Positions 23,549-35,059 of a DNA stretch of 60,000 bases are shown piece after piece. This DNA comes from Owenia fusiformis. Its lineage: Eukaryota > Annelida > Polychaeta > Sabellida > Oweniidae. Numbering within the stretch: the stretch's first letter is position 1; each line of letters begins with the position of its first letter. Below the pieces are notes generated by a model. It saw nothing but the letters and a program-made list of their open reading frames with translations. It ran no database searches and was not told the origin of the DNA. A program made the translations under genes and the position numbers. The stretch covers positions 10,410,349 to 10,470,348 of the forward strand of contig CAIIXF020000010.1 of NCBI GenBank assembly GCA_903813345.2. Reading direction: 5' to 3'.

Positions 23549-25554
23549 TTGAGATTGCCAGTGTACCCTAAAAAGCCATGAAAACATTTGAGATTGTTAA
23601 GATTTCATCAGCTTTGAAACTAGATCCATCCGTAATAGTCAGAGGGGGTGGTAAGCCAATAGTGATCAAGGGTACTGTCCTCTCTTTGTTATATTATTCT
23701 GAGTTGGAACTAATAGCATGTATGGGCTCACAAGGAACAATCATATTTTAATCAAAAGGTGGCGTTGTTTAGCTCTCAGCTCGTAAGAGGAGCCCAAGTT
23801 AGAGAGTTTTAAATAAACATAACTGTTGACATGTTGTATCAATACCGCTGCCTCTTAGAAGCTAATTCACTGAAAACACAATAAAGTGGACTAAATGGTG
23901 CCAGATTGTACCAGAAACAGTCTATGGTGTGTGATATAGACTAAGAGAAAGTTCTCTGTAAACCAGTTGTACTTGTCAGTCTCTTGAACAACTCAGCAGA
24001 TTTCTGGTTGTGTGGAAATTGGGAAATACATCATCAGGGCCTCAGCTGCTGTGTTGTGAACTGTTAGTATTTTTGGAAGGCCCTGGAGTATGTGTTTGTA
24101 TTTCCAAGTCTTTTCTGGACTGTGGTTTTTGATTCTCAGGTAGAAAAAAACATTAAGTGTCTTCTAGTGAAAGTTCCATTGTGTCTGCAGAACCCCACCC
24201 CCCTCCTATTACTACAATTACTTTTTACTTTGTGATTAAAGAACTATGAAACGCTTCGTATTTCATGATATCTCAACTGGCTTCATCAATAATATGGACA
24301 CATTGCTCCATTCATACAACAGAAGACTCCCTCTTGGTTCTTGTAGAGGAGCAGAATATATATGGTAGAAGTAAAGGGTACATTTGTACATTTATGTATA
24401 GTAGGGAACACCAGACTCGGCTCAACTGCTGGGTGATTTATGAAAGTTGCTGAAATTTCTGCTGATAAAACCCTTCAGCTTTAATAAGAGTGAAATATTC
24501 ACTTCATCGCAATTCAAGAGGGCCCTCGGAAGCAACACTGTTTCATGGTTTCTGCTCCTGAAGGAGACAGCCTCAGCTCCCTTGAGTAAAACAAACAAAC
24601 AATTTTTAACAACATTTTGGAAACTTTATGATTTACATGTATAATATTTTAGATGAGAAAAGCTTAGATTTCTGCTGATTTAAAGGTTTTTGGGTTTGTG
24701 TAGACCAACCAATGAAAATCAACCATTTTGGTCACATGATTTGAAGCAATGCATCATGGGAAATATATCCTGTGTATGTGGATAAGGTCTGGGAATGAGG
24801 GAAAGATGAACACATGAGAATACATTCATACATTCTGTATCAGCTACCATTTGTTGCTAATAGAATATGCTTTCAACCAAAACATAAAAAAAGAAACTCA
24901 AGGATTCACATCTCATTCACATTTTCTTATTTTTGATGTTCATACTTAAATCATTGTCATTCCTATTTAATTTCAATCTTTTGCATTTGTTTTGATAATG
25001 AATTATCTCTTAATAAAGTATGAATCACTCTCAAATGGCCATTGAAGTTTTATGGGTTAAATTCTACTTCTATTTAGCTCAACTTTATAATTAGATTTTT
25101 AATAAATAGAATATGATCAACGATGTTTTTGATGTTTGGTGAAAAAATATTTCGGTGTATCGCAATTTTAATCAAATTTTCTGATAAATGAAATCCTATC
25201 TGAGGTCAAGTAGCCAGTCAAGTACTCCAAGATCTAATTGAAATTGTTGAGAGAAAAACTTTAATTTGATAGATGGACTGCTTTTCAGTTATAAGGTGAA
25301 CATAGTATAATAGTAATAAATCATGGGACAATGGATCACTATTTCGAACAACTCCTTTACTTCTCAGGTAGCTTCTTAATGTTCTGTATTAAAGTGACAG
25401 TATCTGATAAAGAGCTTAAAATGTTAGGGTCAATAATTCTAAAAAATATTCATGAATTTCTTCTATATTCCTAATCCTTTTGAAAAAATATTTGAGATTT
25501 CAAATATGGAAGTTATTTAAGCAGACAAAAATGCCCGAATTCATTAGAATTACT
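23549..25554. other. non-coding, nothing recognised
   Basis: Unique-looking sequence with short frames (24265-24453, 24447-24644) lacking features. Confidence 0.5.
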
Positions 25555-25592
25555 AAAATGCATAAAAGAGATGCACTATTTTTATGCATTTT
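25555..25592. repeat. 13-bp perfect hairpin
   Basis: AAAATGCATAAAA and TTTTATGCATTTT with a 12-base loop. Confidence 0.7.
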
Positions 25593-25686
25593 TTCAAAGT
25601 GACATATTGCCGTTGTCTGGTGCTGATGGGCATTCAGGTGGGCAATGCATCAAAATTCCAGGAAAACTGCTTACCTTTTTTTACAG

Positions 25687-25746
25687 ATACAAGAGGAGGG
25701 CAGTGCCAAGATTTGATACTTTTATCCATCCTGGGTCAATTATTTG
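25687..25746 (+). other. possible exon (weak)
   Basis: Follows CTTACCTTTTTTTACAG and precedes GTAGTA; two frames are open over 60 bases. With the segment at 26165-26221 one frame joins in phase across a 418-base gap. Confidence 0.18.
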
Positions 25747-25844
25747 GTAGTAATTCCAAATTTTTCGATAACAAAGTGTGCTATTTATTACTCTGTGTCT
25801 TGTACAAATTTTCCAATGTTGAATCCATACCATGTTGAAATGGA

Positions 25845-26090
25845 CAATGGTCACACCATGGTATAACGTGGTCTACAGCCATGAAATGCAATTACATGTA
25901 ATACCATGGCCAATCATGATCGTTAAATGGCACCATTGTATTTCATGGTTAACAATGCTTTTTTAACAGTTTTCCATTTAAAAAATAGGGTAGTTTTGCA
26001 GTATTTCATGGTCAGAAACTATCAAATGCAATTATATCATGGTCAAAATTCTCGACCATGATATAATTGAAAAATGCTTGATAAAATACT
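25845..26090. repeat. CCATGG/CATGGT-rich region with a 15-bp hairpin
   Basis: ACCATGGTATAA, CCATGAAATGC and inverted forms recur. At 26030-26068, AATTATATCATGGTC and its exact reverse complement enclose a 9-base loop. The left and right parts share words in inverted orientation, so this may be a decayed foldback element. Confidence 0.6.
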
Positions 26091-26164
26091 TGAATTTCAA
26101 ACTGATGCAAGACATTGAACTAAAACATATTAAACTCTAAAATATTTATTATATTTAATTCTAG

Positions 26165-26221
26165 TATCTGCCCAGCCAGGTGCCCTATGCGAGATTGAGG
26201 GAGCGAAGACTGGAAGTTCAG
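26165..26221 (+). other. possible exon (weak)
   Basis: GC-richer 57-base segment between TTATATTTAATTCTAG and GTGTGA; frame 1 reads 19 codons without a stop (YLPSQVPYARLRERRLEVQ) and a second frame is also open. Antisense frames are open as well, so the strand is not certain. Confidence 0.2.
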
Positions 26222-26689
26222 GTGTGAGAGACCAGGTGATCTTTGGAGTGTTTCTATTAATTACCGTGACACCCAAGCTACCTGTTTCCCTACTATAGTC
26301 ATGTGCTTGAATTGATACAAACACCTGGGACATTTCTACCTGCAATTATGTTACACTTCAAATTTCAAGTTGAATAAAAATAGTTTTTATAAAAACTCAA
26401 GTGATGTTGGCTGTGTTCAGTGAGAATAATGTCACAAGTCAGTGACCCCTGGTGGTTTGAATTCTTTACTTAACTTCTATTTAGTAGTTTTATAGCTCTA
26501 TGGAAACGATGAATGGTAAGATAAGCAAACATGTTTGGATTGCTAAATTTCATTTCACTTTCTATGTAAGTTATGATACTTTTGTTATGTTAAAGATAAT
26601 GTCTAAAGGTAGAATAAAGCTAGGGAACTCTTACATTGTCCATAATAATTCAGTTTAATTAGCAACAGCTATCACATGGTCTACTGCAT

Positions 26690-26925
26690 TTGGGGATCCA
26701 GAAACTAACAAGGGGGGGGGCAAATTTGGAGTCATCAAAAATATGTCCGCGCTTGCCCTTAAACCAAAAATTGGGCCCAAATTTGAAAATTTAAGGTCCA
26801 TTTCTGATAATTTGGCCTTACAAAGGCCTAAAAATACCAAATTATGCCCAAAAAGGCCCATTTTTGAGGCCTTTCAAAACTTTTTGGTCCTTTTGGGGCC
26901 CTAAAATTTTTTTCAAATACTAAGG
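26690..26925. mobile_element. degenerate GGCCC-word element
   Basis: Starts GGGGATCCAGAAAC, contains a run of Gs and repeated GGCCCAAA / TTTGGGCC words, and shares its style and order of words (reverse-oriented) with 56285-56515. Ends not clearly defined. The short open frame within it is only a by-product of this composition. Confidence 0.5.
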
Positions 26926-29900
26926 CAGTCGCAAGGAAGCTACAGAGGGACTGTACAGTGCAGTGAAAGTGCAGCCAATCTGACGCAATAGCATGTCTAC
27001 AACTTTTCTAATTTTCTACAAAGACCATTCAAGTGTCATAAAAGTTATAACTCAGAGTCATAATTTCCAAGGTGACCCTACATCTTGTTAAAACGGGATA
27101 TGACCTTGAAGCAACCATAGATTTTCTATTGATCTTTGGTTGCCGTAGGTAGGTAAATCAGGGAACTGCTTAGATTACCTTACAGCATTTGCGACTGAGG
27201 CATAAGTTCAGGGTAAGAACCAATCTTCAGGTCATATCCATAGTCAAATATATTTATCTCATATGAGATACAGGTAAACCATCAAAAGGATGTTCAGTAG
27301 TCACCATATGGTTCTAAATAAAGCTACAATGTTTGCCCAGTGATTGTCTGTGGATGTTGCCTTGTTTTGCCAGTTGCTAGAAATGTTACGGATGTTTTTA
27401 TTAGGAGCTATTCTCTGCTGTTTTAAATGTCATTCCAGTCATGTTCATTTCCCATGATTTCTCTCAACTCTATAAATGAACAATGAGATGCCCAGGTATT
27501 TTAACACAGGATAGAGCTTGAATAATATTGCTTACAATACTTTGAGTTTAATCAAGGCTGTTATGAGTATTTTAAATATGACTTCATTCTGCTGTGTTCC
27601 AATAGACACCTGAACATCAACATCTTTACATGCTCAGTCTTCATTCACTGCGATAGACACGAGTGAACTAAAATGGATGATCAACAGGTCATTGTCGTTC
27701 TGTTATCCCATCTGGTTTCCATAGGTTGAATGCTTATTTCTGTGTTGAATCCCCCATTTGAATTTGTTTTCATGATACACTGTGCAAATGTTGCATTTGT
27801 GTCCATTTATGATGGTGCGGGTTCTTCATAATTCTTTCAGAATGAATGTCTCGGAAAACTGATTTAAATTTGGTGTTGTTTTTATAGAGTGGTACAAGTT
27901 CCTAAAATAGAATAATGATGATTCAGTCCAATGCTCAGGACCTCAAAATGGCTAAAATTGTTGATTTATATTCTTATTTGCTGTAATTTCTTGGGGCTTT
28001 TAAAGAGTGTGGTAATGTTATATAAGACTAGGCTGTATTATATGTGAAACAAAAATAAACATCAATTTCTATTATAATCTATTAGATTTTATTTCATCTT
28101 ATGTACAGTTTTAATCTTCTTTAGAGAATCCCTTAGTTCATTCTTTAACAGTTTTGTCTTACAATTTATCTCCTCTACTTACAACTTATCTTCTTCTATA
28201 ACACTTTATCTCATTTGATAACTCTGTAGTAATATGATACAACAACATAAATCAGAATAGAACCATGTACATCTCTCTTTAAGAAAATATTACACCTCAT
28301 TTATGATATAGAATCAAAATAATTTATATGTTTAATTATTTACAGCAGAATATATATACACATACAGAATACAGGTACAGCTTAATAAGAACATAATTCA
28401 TTATTTGAATTCAACAGTAATAACATAATCAATACCAAACCTTTCTCTGACTCTATAAGTTTTGATGATATTGTTTTTAGGGGTTTGTGAATATTGTCAA
28501 ATAATGGTCTGTATTAAAAGCCACTTACTGACAAAATGCGTAGTCATTAAATCATCAAAAAAGTTGACAGCCTTAAAATGTAAATCGTAGAAAAGTTTGG
28601 TTTTGTAGTTTCAGTTTTATAGACATCACAACATGTAAGCCTACTTCAGTTGTCAAAAAGAACTCTTGTTAGTCAAAGGACATTGGTCTTGTTTTAGAAT
28701 AGAAAATAGATGGACGATAGTAAAAATAACAGAAATAAAATAGTATAAACAGTCATGAAATCAATACTTTAGGAATATTAGATGAGGAAGTTCAATTAAT
28801 TTTTTAGAGAATGTTTGAAATACATATGAAGATTTAGGCATGGGTGGTAGTTTTCCCAAAAAAAATTTCATTTCAGAAAGACATAAGTGACGAACGATTC
28901 CAAAAGATTAAACATTGAGCTAAGAATCATTCAATAATAAAATCTAATGAAATAGCCTAACATAGTTCTGGTACTTATACAATCAATAAAGTACCATGTT
29001 CCATATATAAGTAAAAATCATTTCTGTTTTACCAGGAAATGAAACAATTTCCAGGCACTTTCTATTATCTATTTAAATACAATCATCCTTGGAAGATGCC
29101 TTGGCTGTGTCTAAATCATTAAATTACTTATCATTCACTATACTTGGAGTCCATTTAGAAATGTTATTCAACTTCTTTTTAAATATTTTACAGGATGTAA
29201 CATAGAAAAGAATACATTTGAGTCATAACAATCTTCAGGAAAGAAATAGACATCGGGATCAATTTTATAATAAAATGTATGTTCTTGATAGAAAGTCAAT
29301 TTGATGACTCATATTTGATCTCAAATGAATACTTTTTCCTTGTGGATGATTTTAGGACACAGAATAAGATAATTACATTGATTTGGAAAAAAGTAATCCA
29401 ATTGATCATTATTATACCAGAAATGTACATATATATTTGTATAGTCTCATAAATTGATCACTTATATAGATTATAATAAACATGTCATATTAGTTGAACA
29501 CAATTCTCTTAAATTGCACTAGGATCAATATATACAGATTAAATATCTTTCTCTTATGACTGACTTAATATATAACTGTGAAACCTCTTTGTGAACACTC
29601 CTCCCCAACTAAAAAGTTCGAATCAAAACTCAGATTATGTGCATATAAACAAGTTTTACTGCAGTGTTTTTGCACTGATTGATGTGTTTATATACCATAG
29701 CCCATGTTCTCAGTATTGTTCACATAACAATGGGTCAGCGATAATACGTTCAACTGAATATTTCTGGAAATTTATGATTTTATTTGTATTTTGTCTTTTG
29801 TGCATTAGGAAGTAAGACCTTAAAGAAGGTTTAGTGTTATTGATGTCATAACAACATTTTTAAGGCACTTTTTTACTTTAAAAAGTGTATGAATTTTTTT

Positions 29901-30267
29901 CCTAGCACTTCTTTGAAATTGAATTCATTTGCTTGTGTTCAACAGGTTGTATTTTGATTTCTGTTCATAATTAGTCTTGTGAGACTTATTTACAATGTCT
30001 TATTTCAGTTTTCAACTATTATTAGTGAGGATTATACAGGTCGGATCGGGTTAGGTACATATATGTTATAATGTATACATAATCTTGAAAATGGGTCTTG
30101 TATTTCATTCTGCGTATAGTATGCATTACACCCAGTTTGAAAGAACATTTTATTTCAAACAATTTCTTGCGTATTTCTTTGCTTAGACTAGCTCCTAGAC
30201 CTCTCTTTCAAATTATAGATATAATTTAACGAAATAAGATTTAAAATCAAGTTTAAAAAGAATAAGC
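26926..30267. other. non-coding, nothing firmly recognised
   Basis: At 29150-29480 the minus strand shows a broken frame rich in Y, F, N and I (up to 40 codons between stops); judged to be chance in AT-rich DNA. Confidence 0.45.
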
Positions 30268-30370
30268 CTGGGGCACAGTGAGTAGAATTTCTGTTTGGGG
30301 AATATTCAGTCGATAGAAAAGATGTATTTTCTTTTGATTCCCAAAATAAAAATGTGCTCACTGTGGCCTG
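30268..30370. repeat. foldback element, about 40-base imperfect arms
   Basis: GCCTGGGGCACAGTGAG ... TTTGGGGAAT (left) pairs with ATTCCCAAAAT ... CTCACTGTGGCCTGG (right). A small non-autonomous TIR element is the simplest reading. Confidence 0.65.
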
Positions 30371-33273
30371 GGGGTAATTCTAATTTTCTCAAAATTTCTG
30401 TTTTTTGATATTTGTCTCTTGTGCATTCTTATTGAATGCGGTAGGTAGAAATATTTCCTTTAGATGGTCATAGTACATAACTGTATGTCTCTTTCAGTCA
30501 TGTTATAATCATTAGGCCATTATCTGAAAAATCTCCTGTCTGGTTAGCAAGACGTATCTTTTTATTGGGAGCCATGTTTTATAGTTTCACATTGTTTTGT
30601 TAGCTTCCTGGCTCCATCAGCCCATTCATTCATCCATCTATATATGGTCTTATTCATGTTTCAAATTTGGTGAATATGAACTCATAACCAGGTGATCTGT
30701 CTTGTTGCGCCATCGCCATCTTGCTTGGTTGGGTGATATCAGGAGAGGCTTGGCATTGTATGTCATTCAATGCACTATTATCTGAAATCATAAATGACAA
30801 TATTTAAAATAAATAATGAGACTATTAAAAATCCATTTGTTTCATTAGTTTAGCATATAACTCTGAGCTGCTATTATATTAAAGCTCACAAAAGAAATGT
30901 CAGGCTTCAGAAACCTTTTTTCTTTTTTTTACTTCTACTTTCCATAATCCCATTGCAGCTGTGAATAATTATAAAGTAACAAAACATCTTCCAACTAAAT
31001 TGGGAATGAGTCGAAAGGTAACAGATTCATTTGGAATGAATTATTAAGTAACATAAGGTGTCTACCAGCTATGTAGGTAAGGTAGCATAAGGGGCAAAAA
31101 TGTACAAATTCTCCCAAATGATAAAATTTTGTCAATATCCAGACTCATATAAAATTGAAGACAAATTAAAAATGTTAAAATCTTTAGTTTTCCTGGAATG
31201 AAATATAACCTCTTTCAGGAAATAGATTTAACAAGGAATAATATGAACCAAAACTATTCTCAATTTTTTGTTTGCTTGATCTGATCCTGCCTTGCCTTTA
31301 AGTACAACATGTTCTCTCTGAGCTACAATGTATCTCAGTTGTTGTGTTTAATATTTTCAAGTGTCATGTATCTAAATCTATTAGAGTTCACAAGATTCTT
31401 ATCTCGTGTTTTTCAACTTGATAGAAAAAAGTAGATTGTTCAATTTTGACAGTTTGGTAACGAGATACTTCTAACATGTGCTAATCACTTGCTCGAGGAA
31501 TTTAGATAGTTTTGTAACATAGAGATACAGAGAATAACATGTGCTTGGTTACTCAATTGAAGTGAGTCATTGCAAAAAACAACCTTAACCCATCAGTAAT
31601 GCTCATTCAGACCTGTCGTAAATGATTAAAATTGAAGTTTGGAATCTGGGTGAAAAAGTTTGGAGTTTCAAACAATCATTTTTGGTTCAATTCTAATTTT
31701 CTAGAATGGCGCCCCAAATTGTTTAGTGACATTTGAAAACTTTAAACAAATGTTTTTTGTATTTTTTAATTTAGATTCATAATTAGGCATTCTATAGTCT
31801 GTTAGAATCTTGAGTTGTTTTTTACCGCCAGTCAAAGTTAATTTAGATTAAAATTGCTTGGTGTCTGTATGGCAAAAAATAGTTTAAAATTTTGACTTCA
31901 TGTGTAGAACTGTAGTGGCAGGTTAGCAATACATATATTCACAGTACATGTATACGCAGTCATGTATATAATAGGATTTCATGAATTGTGAAGTTTTATA
32001 AAAATCGTTTCCACTTATCTCTTAAACCAAACCAGTTCCTCTGGCTTTGTCCCAGTTTGGCAATATACATACTGATTTACCAGTTTGAATTCATACCTTG
32101 GTCATCCAAAAACGGTAAATAACATGACAGTAAAACCTCTATAAATAGGACCCCTCCCAAATGGAACAATATTTAGAGGTACCAAAGGTGTTCAACTTAG
32201 ACAGGTTTTACTGTATGCGTTATATCTCTATACCTTAACTTCAAAAATAAAACGTCTTATAATTTTTTCTGATAGAAGTAAATGTTTTTTTAATGAAAAC
32301 CTATCTATTGTAGCATTAACAGGCACTTCTGCAAGATGAGTTAATTACCAGAATAGTCAGTGTCTCCCTTATTAAAAACTACTTATTGGTTTATTTATTT
32401 TGTCTCTTAGTGTGTCTTTTTCCCTGGTTTTAAGTAGATCCCAAAACAGGTTTACCTTTTGAAGTTGGAGGTGATTAAAATTGTTTGAGAAAGAGTTAAT
32501 CCATCAGGGACTACTATGCAAGCAGTTAAAAGTGAGTAAAAGTGACTTCATTTGTGTTTCAAAGTGACACTTATGTGTCATTGCCCTGAACTGTAATATC
32601 CTTGTTTTATCAGTGATTAGTTGTTACTAATGTGTTTTCTCTCAAGTTTCCCATTTAGTAATGCTTTAAGTATAGGTAAACTTGTTAATAACACTCATCA
32701 AATCCTTCCTATCAACAAAAACTCTCAATTTATCTGAAATAAAATGTCCTAAAATGGTGTAATTGGGACATACATACTTTGAATATTCCCTCGTTTGCTA
32801 ATTGTGTTGTTTAACTAGGTTTAATATGAGGTTTGTAGGGATTGAAGTGTTCTGTCATCCCAGCCCTTTGTGCTTTTTCTTTGTGACTATTTATTTCATG
32901 GCTCAACATGATTTCATGTGCCTCAATATTTTCTGTTGGTTATGCGTCAAATCCAACAATTGTTTTCAATCTATAAAGAACTGTCACTTTCTTGCATTTC
33001 TGTAAAATAAAGACGCCTGTCTGCATTATTCTTCACAAATTGCACTCTCTAATCCCTTCTGTTTTAAAACATACTCATCGTAAAAATTCTTTAGCCGATG
33101 GAATATCACCACTGCTAAGATCATCAGGAATCTGAATAGCAATTTATCGGAATCACTTATGAGATCATGTAAGTTGATAAGCAATCAAGTAGAAGCTGGT
33201 TACAAGAGATTTTGACAAATGGAGACAATGATGACAATGTCAAGAGATCTTTTAGTCATCCCATATAGTTAAT
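30371..33273. other. non-coding apart from the MITE at 32127
   Basis: No other repeat or gene seen. Confidence 0.5.
32127..32214. mobile_element. short MITE, ACAGTAAAACCT family
   Basis: The perfect 12-bp inverted ends ACAGTAAAACCT and AGGTTTTACTGT enclose 88 bases containing AGGTGTTCAACTTAGACAGG, like the longer copies at 9560 and 19662. Probably an internal-deletion derivative. Confidence 0.75.
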
Positions 33274-33343
33274 AACACTGTGGTGTAGCGGTAGAATTCT
33301 CGTCTAGCACGCGGGAGGCCGGGTTCGAATCCCGCATTCGACT
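33274..33343 (+). pseudogene. tRNA-like sequence, AGC anticodon, decayed acceptor stem
   Basis: An intact A box (TGGTGTAGCGG, 33281-33291) and B box (GGTTCGAATCC, 33322-33332) are spaced as in a tRNA. The anticodon arm folds (CTCGT/GCGGG) around CTAGCAC, giving AGC (alanine). The body resembles tRNA-Gly. The 5' acceptor strand AACACTG does not pair with 3' ATTCGAC, T-stem pair 49-65 is C-C and the D-stem has a mismatch. A T run follows at 33343. It could be transcribed by Pol III but would not make a normal tRNA. Confidence 0.75.
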
Positions 33344-33490
33344 TTTTATTTTTTTAACTAAATGATTGTTCTTTGATATTACGCAGAAAAAACAATTTTT
33401 ATTTACATAAACTTTATATCAGAGCTTGAAAATGTAAAAAGAATATATGTCAACATATTGCGTTTTGGAGCGATGTGCAGGTTTAACCAA

Positions 33491-33535
33491 TGGTGGAGCA
33501 GTTTTCAGAGACAGTTGCCTGAGTTCAATTCCTGG
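33491..33535 (+). pseudogene. second, degraded tRNA-like/SINE-head remnant
   Basis: TGGTGGAGCAG matches the A-box consensus and GAGTTCAATTCC resembles a B box, but they are only about 31 bases apart. Lies 150 bases downstream of the better tRNA-like sequence. Confidence 0.3.
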
Positions 33536-33738
33536 TCCAAGCAAATCTAATTTTATTTCTATACTCAGACCATCTCAGACCATCTCTTGTCTTGCAGAGA
33601 ATCTATACTAAATAGACTGATAGAAAATGTGATATTTTAGGATGAATTTGTTTTGAAATCCATATGTTTACTATCATTTCTAATAGTTTGATTTTGCTAA
33701 TTTAAAGAAGATCATCCATTATAATAATAACGATTCTT

Positions 33739-33881
33739 TGATGCCGGAGTGACATTTGCTCCGATTCATTGGCTGGGGTTGGGCTATTTGGGTATTTTGC
33801 TCAAAACTGAATAATTTGAACAAAATACTCAATCAGCCAGGCGCCAGCCAATGAATCGGTGCAATTGTGACTCAAGCATCA
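33739..33881. mobile_element. 143-bp foldback MITE
   Basis: Two 38-base arms, TGATGCCGGAGTGACATTTG... and its near reverse complement ending GTGACTCAAGCATCA, match at all but about five positions (CCGATTCATTGGCTGG exact). A second inner pairing (GTATTTTGCTCA/TGAACAAAATAC) extends the stem. Confidence 0.8.
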
Positions 33882-34838
33882 GAAGGGGCTCATGGGTCTT
33901 CCTTTCATGGTTGCATGTATTAAATTATGGAATATGTACCCAAGTGATATTACTCACTGGTGATATAATACAATACAATGCCCCATGGATTGTTATAAGG
34001 TCCTCACAACCTCAATGTTGTCGTTACATCTCATTCAGTCAATGCTGTTGGAACTGACTAAAACTGTTCATACAAGCCGTTCCAGTCATACACGTGACAT
34101 ATTAGATAAAAGCAAAAATGGAATTGAAATAAGCTTTTGAGCAATATTCACATACACAAGTTTTACTGCGTAATCAACCAAGCCTTGGGGATATGTTAAC
34201 ATATGAAAAGATGCCTGAGTCCACAGAATCAGTCGACCTTTCAAGATAGGCACCTATTATGAAAAGCAATCTATCAGACTATGACAGGCCATTCATAAGT
34301 ACCCCATCTCTTTTTATTTATGTTTTTTTTCGGCTAACATCAAAGGAGCTATAAAGTAACCACAAATACCTCATGTGACTGAAATTGAGATATTAGACAC
34401 TTTAACAGAAACAATTTGTTGTTTGGTTGCTTTGTTGTTTGGCTGTATCAGTTTTGTTGAAGAAAATTATATGCATTATTTAGTAAATAACAACTTACCT
34501 CGGAACATAAAAATCATGATAGATCTTTAAACCTCTAGAACGAAAGAAAATTTTTAAGTTTATGAACAAATAAGTCTCCTTTTAGCCCAACAATTAATAC
34601 ATTTTTCATTTTCCCAGCCTTTTCTACTCTTCTGAATTTTTAATGTGTCATCTTCAATTAAGTTCATGTAAATGTAGAAAAGAATGACCCACTGCAAACA
34701 TTTTAAAACAAAATTTGTATTATATTTAAATTGAAAAAGTTTAGGTGAGTGTTTTAGGAGAAAAATTATCTTGTCATTTGATATTCAAGAGGTTTTAATG
34801 TGTTTTCAAGAAGCAATCTCTTTTTACTTTTTCATTAG

Positions 34839-34903
34839 TTTGATTTATATTCTGTGAAAGAGTGTGATCTATTTACAACTACTAGGACATTATTGGCTTC
34901 AGG
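34839..34903 (+). other. possible exon with strong splice-site matches
   Basis: Preceded by CTCTTTTTACTTTTTCATTAG and followed by GTAAGT; one frame reads 21 codons without a stop (FDLYSVKECDLFTTTRTLLA). The opposite strand is also open from about 35055 to 34843 with protein-like content (DWGDEKAVLCPAPKNITQ), so the strand is unresolved and neither product is recognised. Confidence 0.2.
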
Positions 34904-35059
34904 GTAAGTCAGATGCACATCCACAAGAATGTCATCAACCTGAGTAATATTCTTTGGGGCTGGGCACAAAACTGCCTTCTCATCCCCCCAGTCTTGAATG
35001 TTAATGTCAATGTTAAAGATAACAAAATGAACTAGGGATACATGTAGGTGATAGTAATA

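Noticed and set aside
27601-27695. Possible exon after TGTGTTCCAATAG
   Set aside because: All three frames contain stops before the GTCATT donor-like site.
29150-29480. Broken minus-strand frame rich in Y, F and N, considered as a decayed gene
   Set aside because: Stops and frame changes are frequent and the composition is what AT-rich DNA gives by chance.
34843-35055. Minus-strand frame considered as an IPT/TIG-like exon
   Set aside because: The resemblance rests on a few residues; splice sites on that strand are poor and a plus-strand exon candidate overlaps it.
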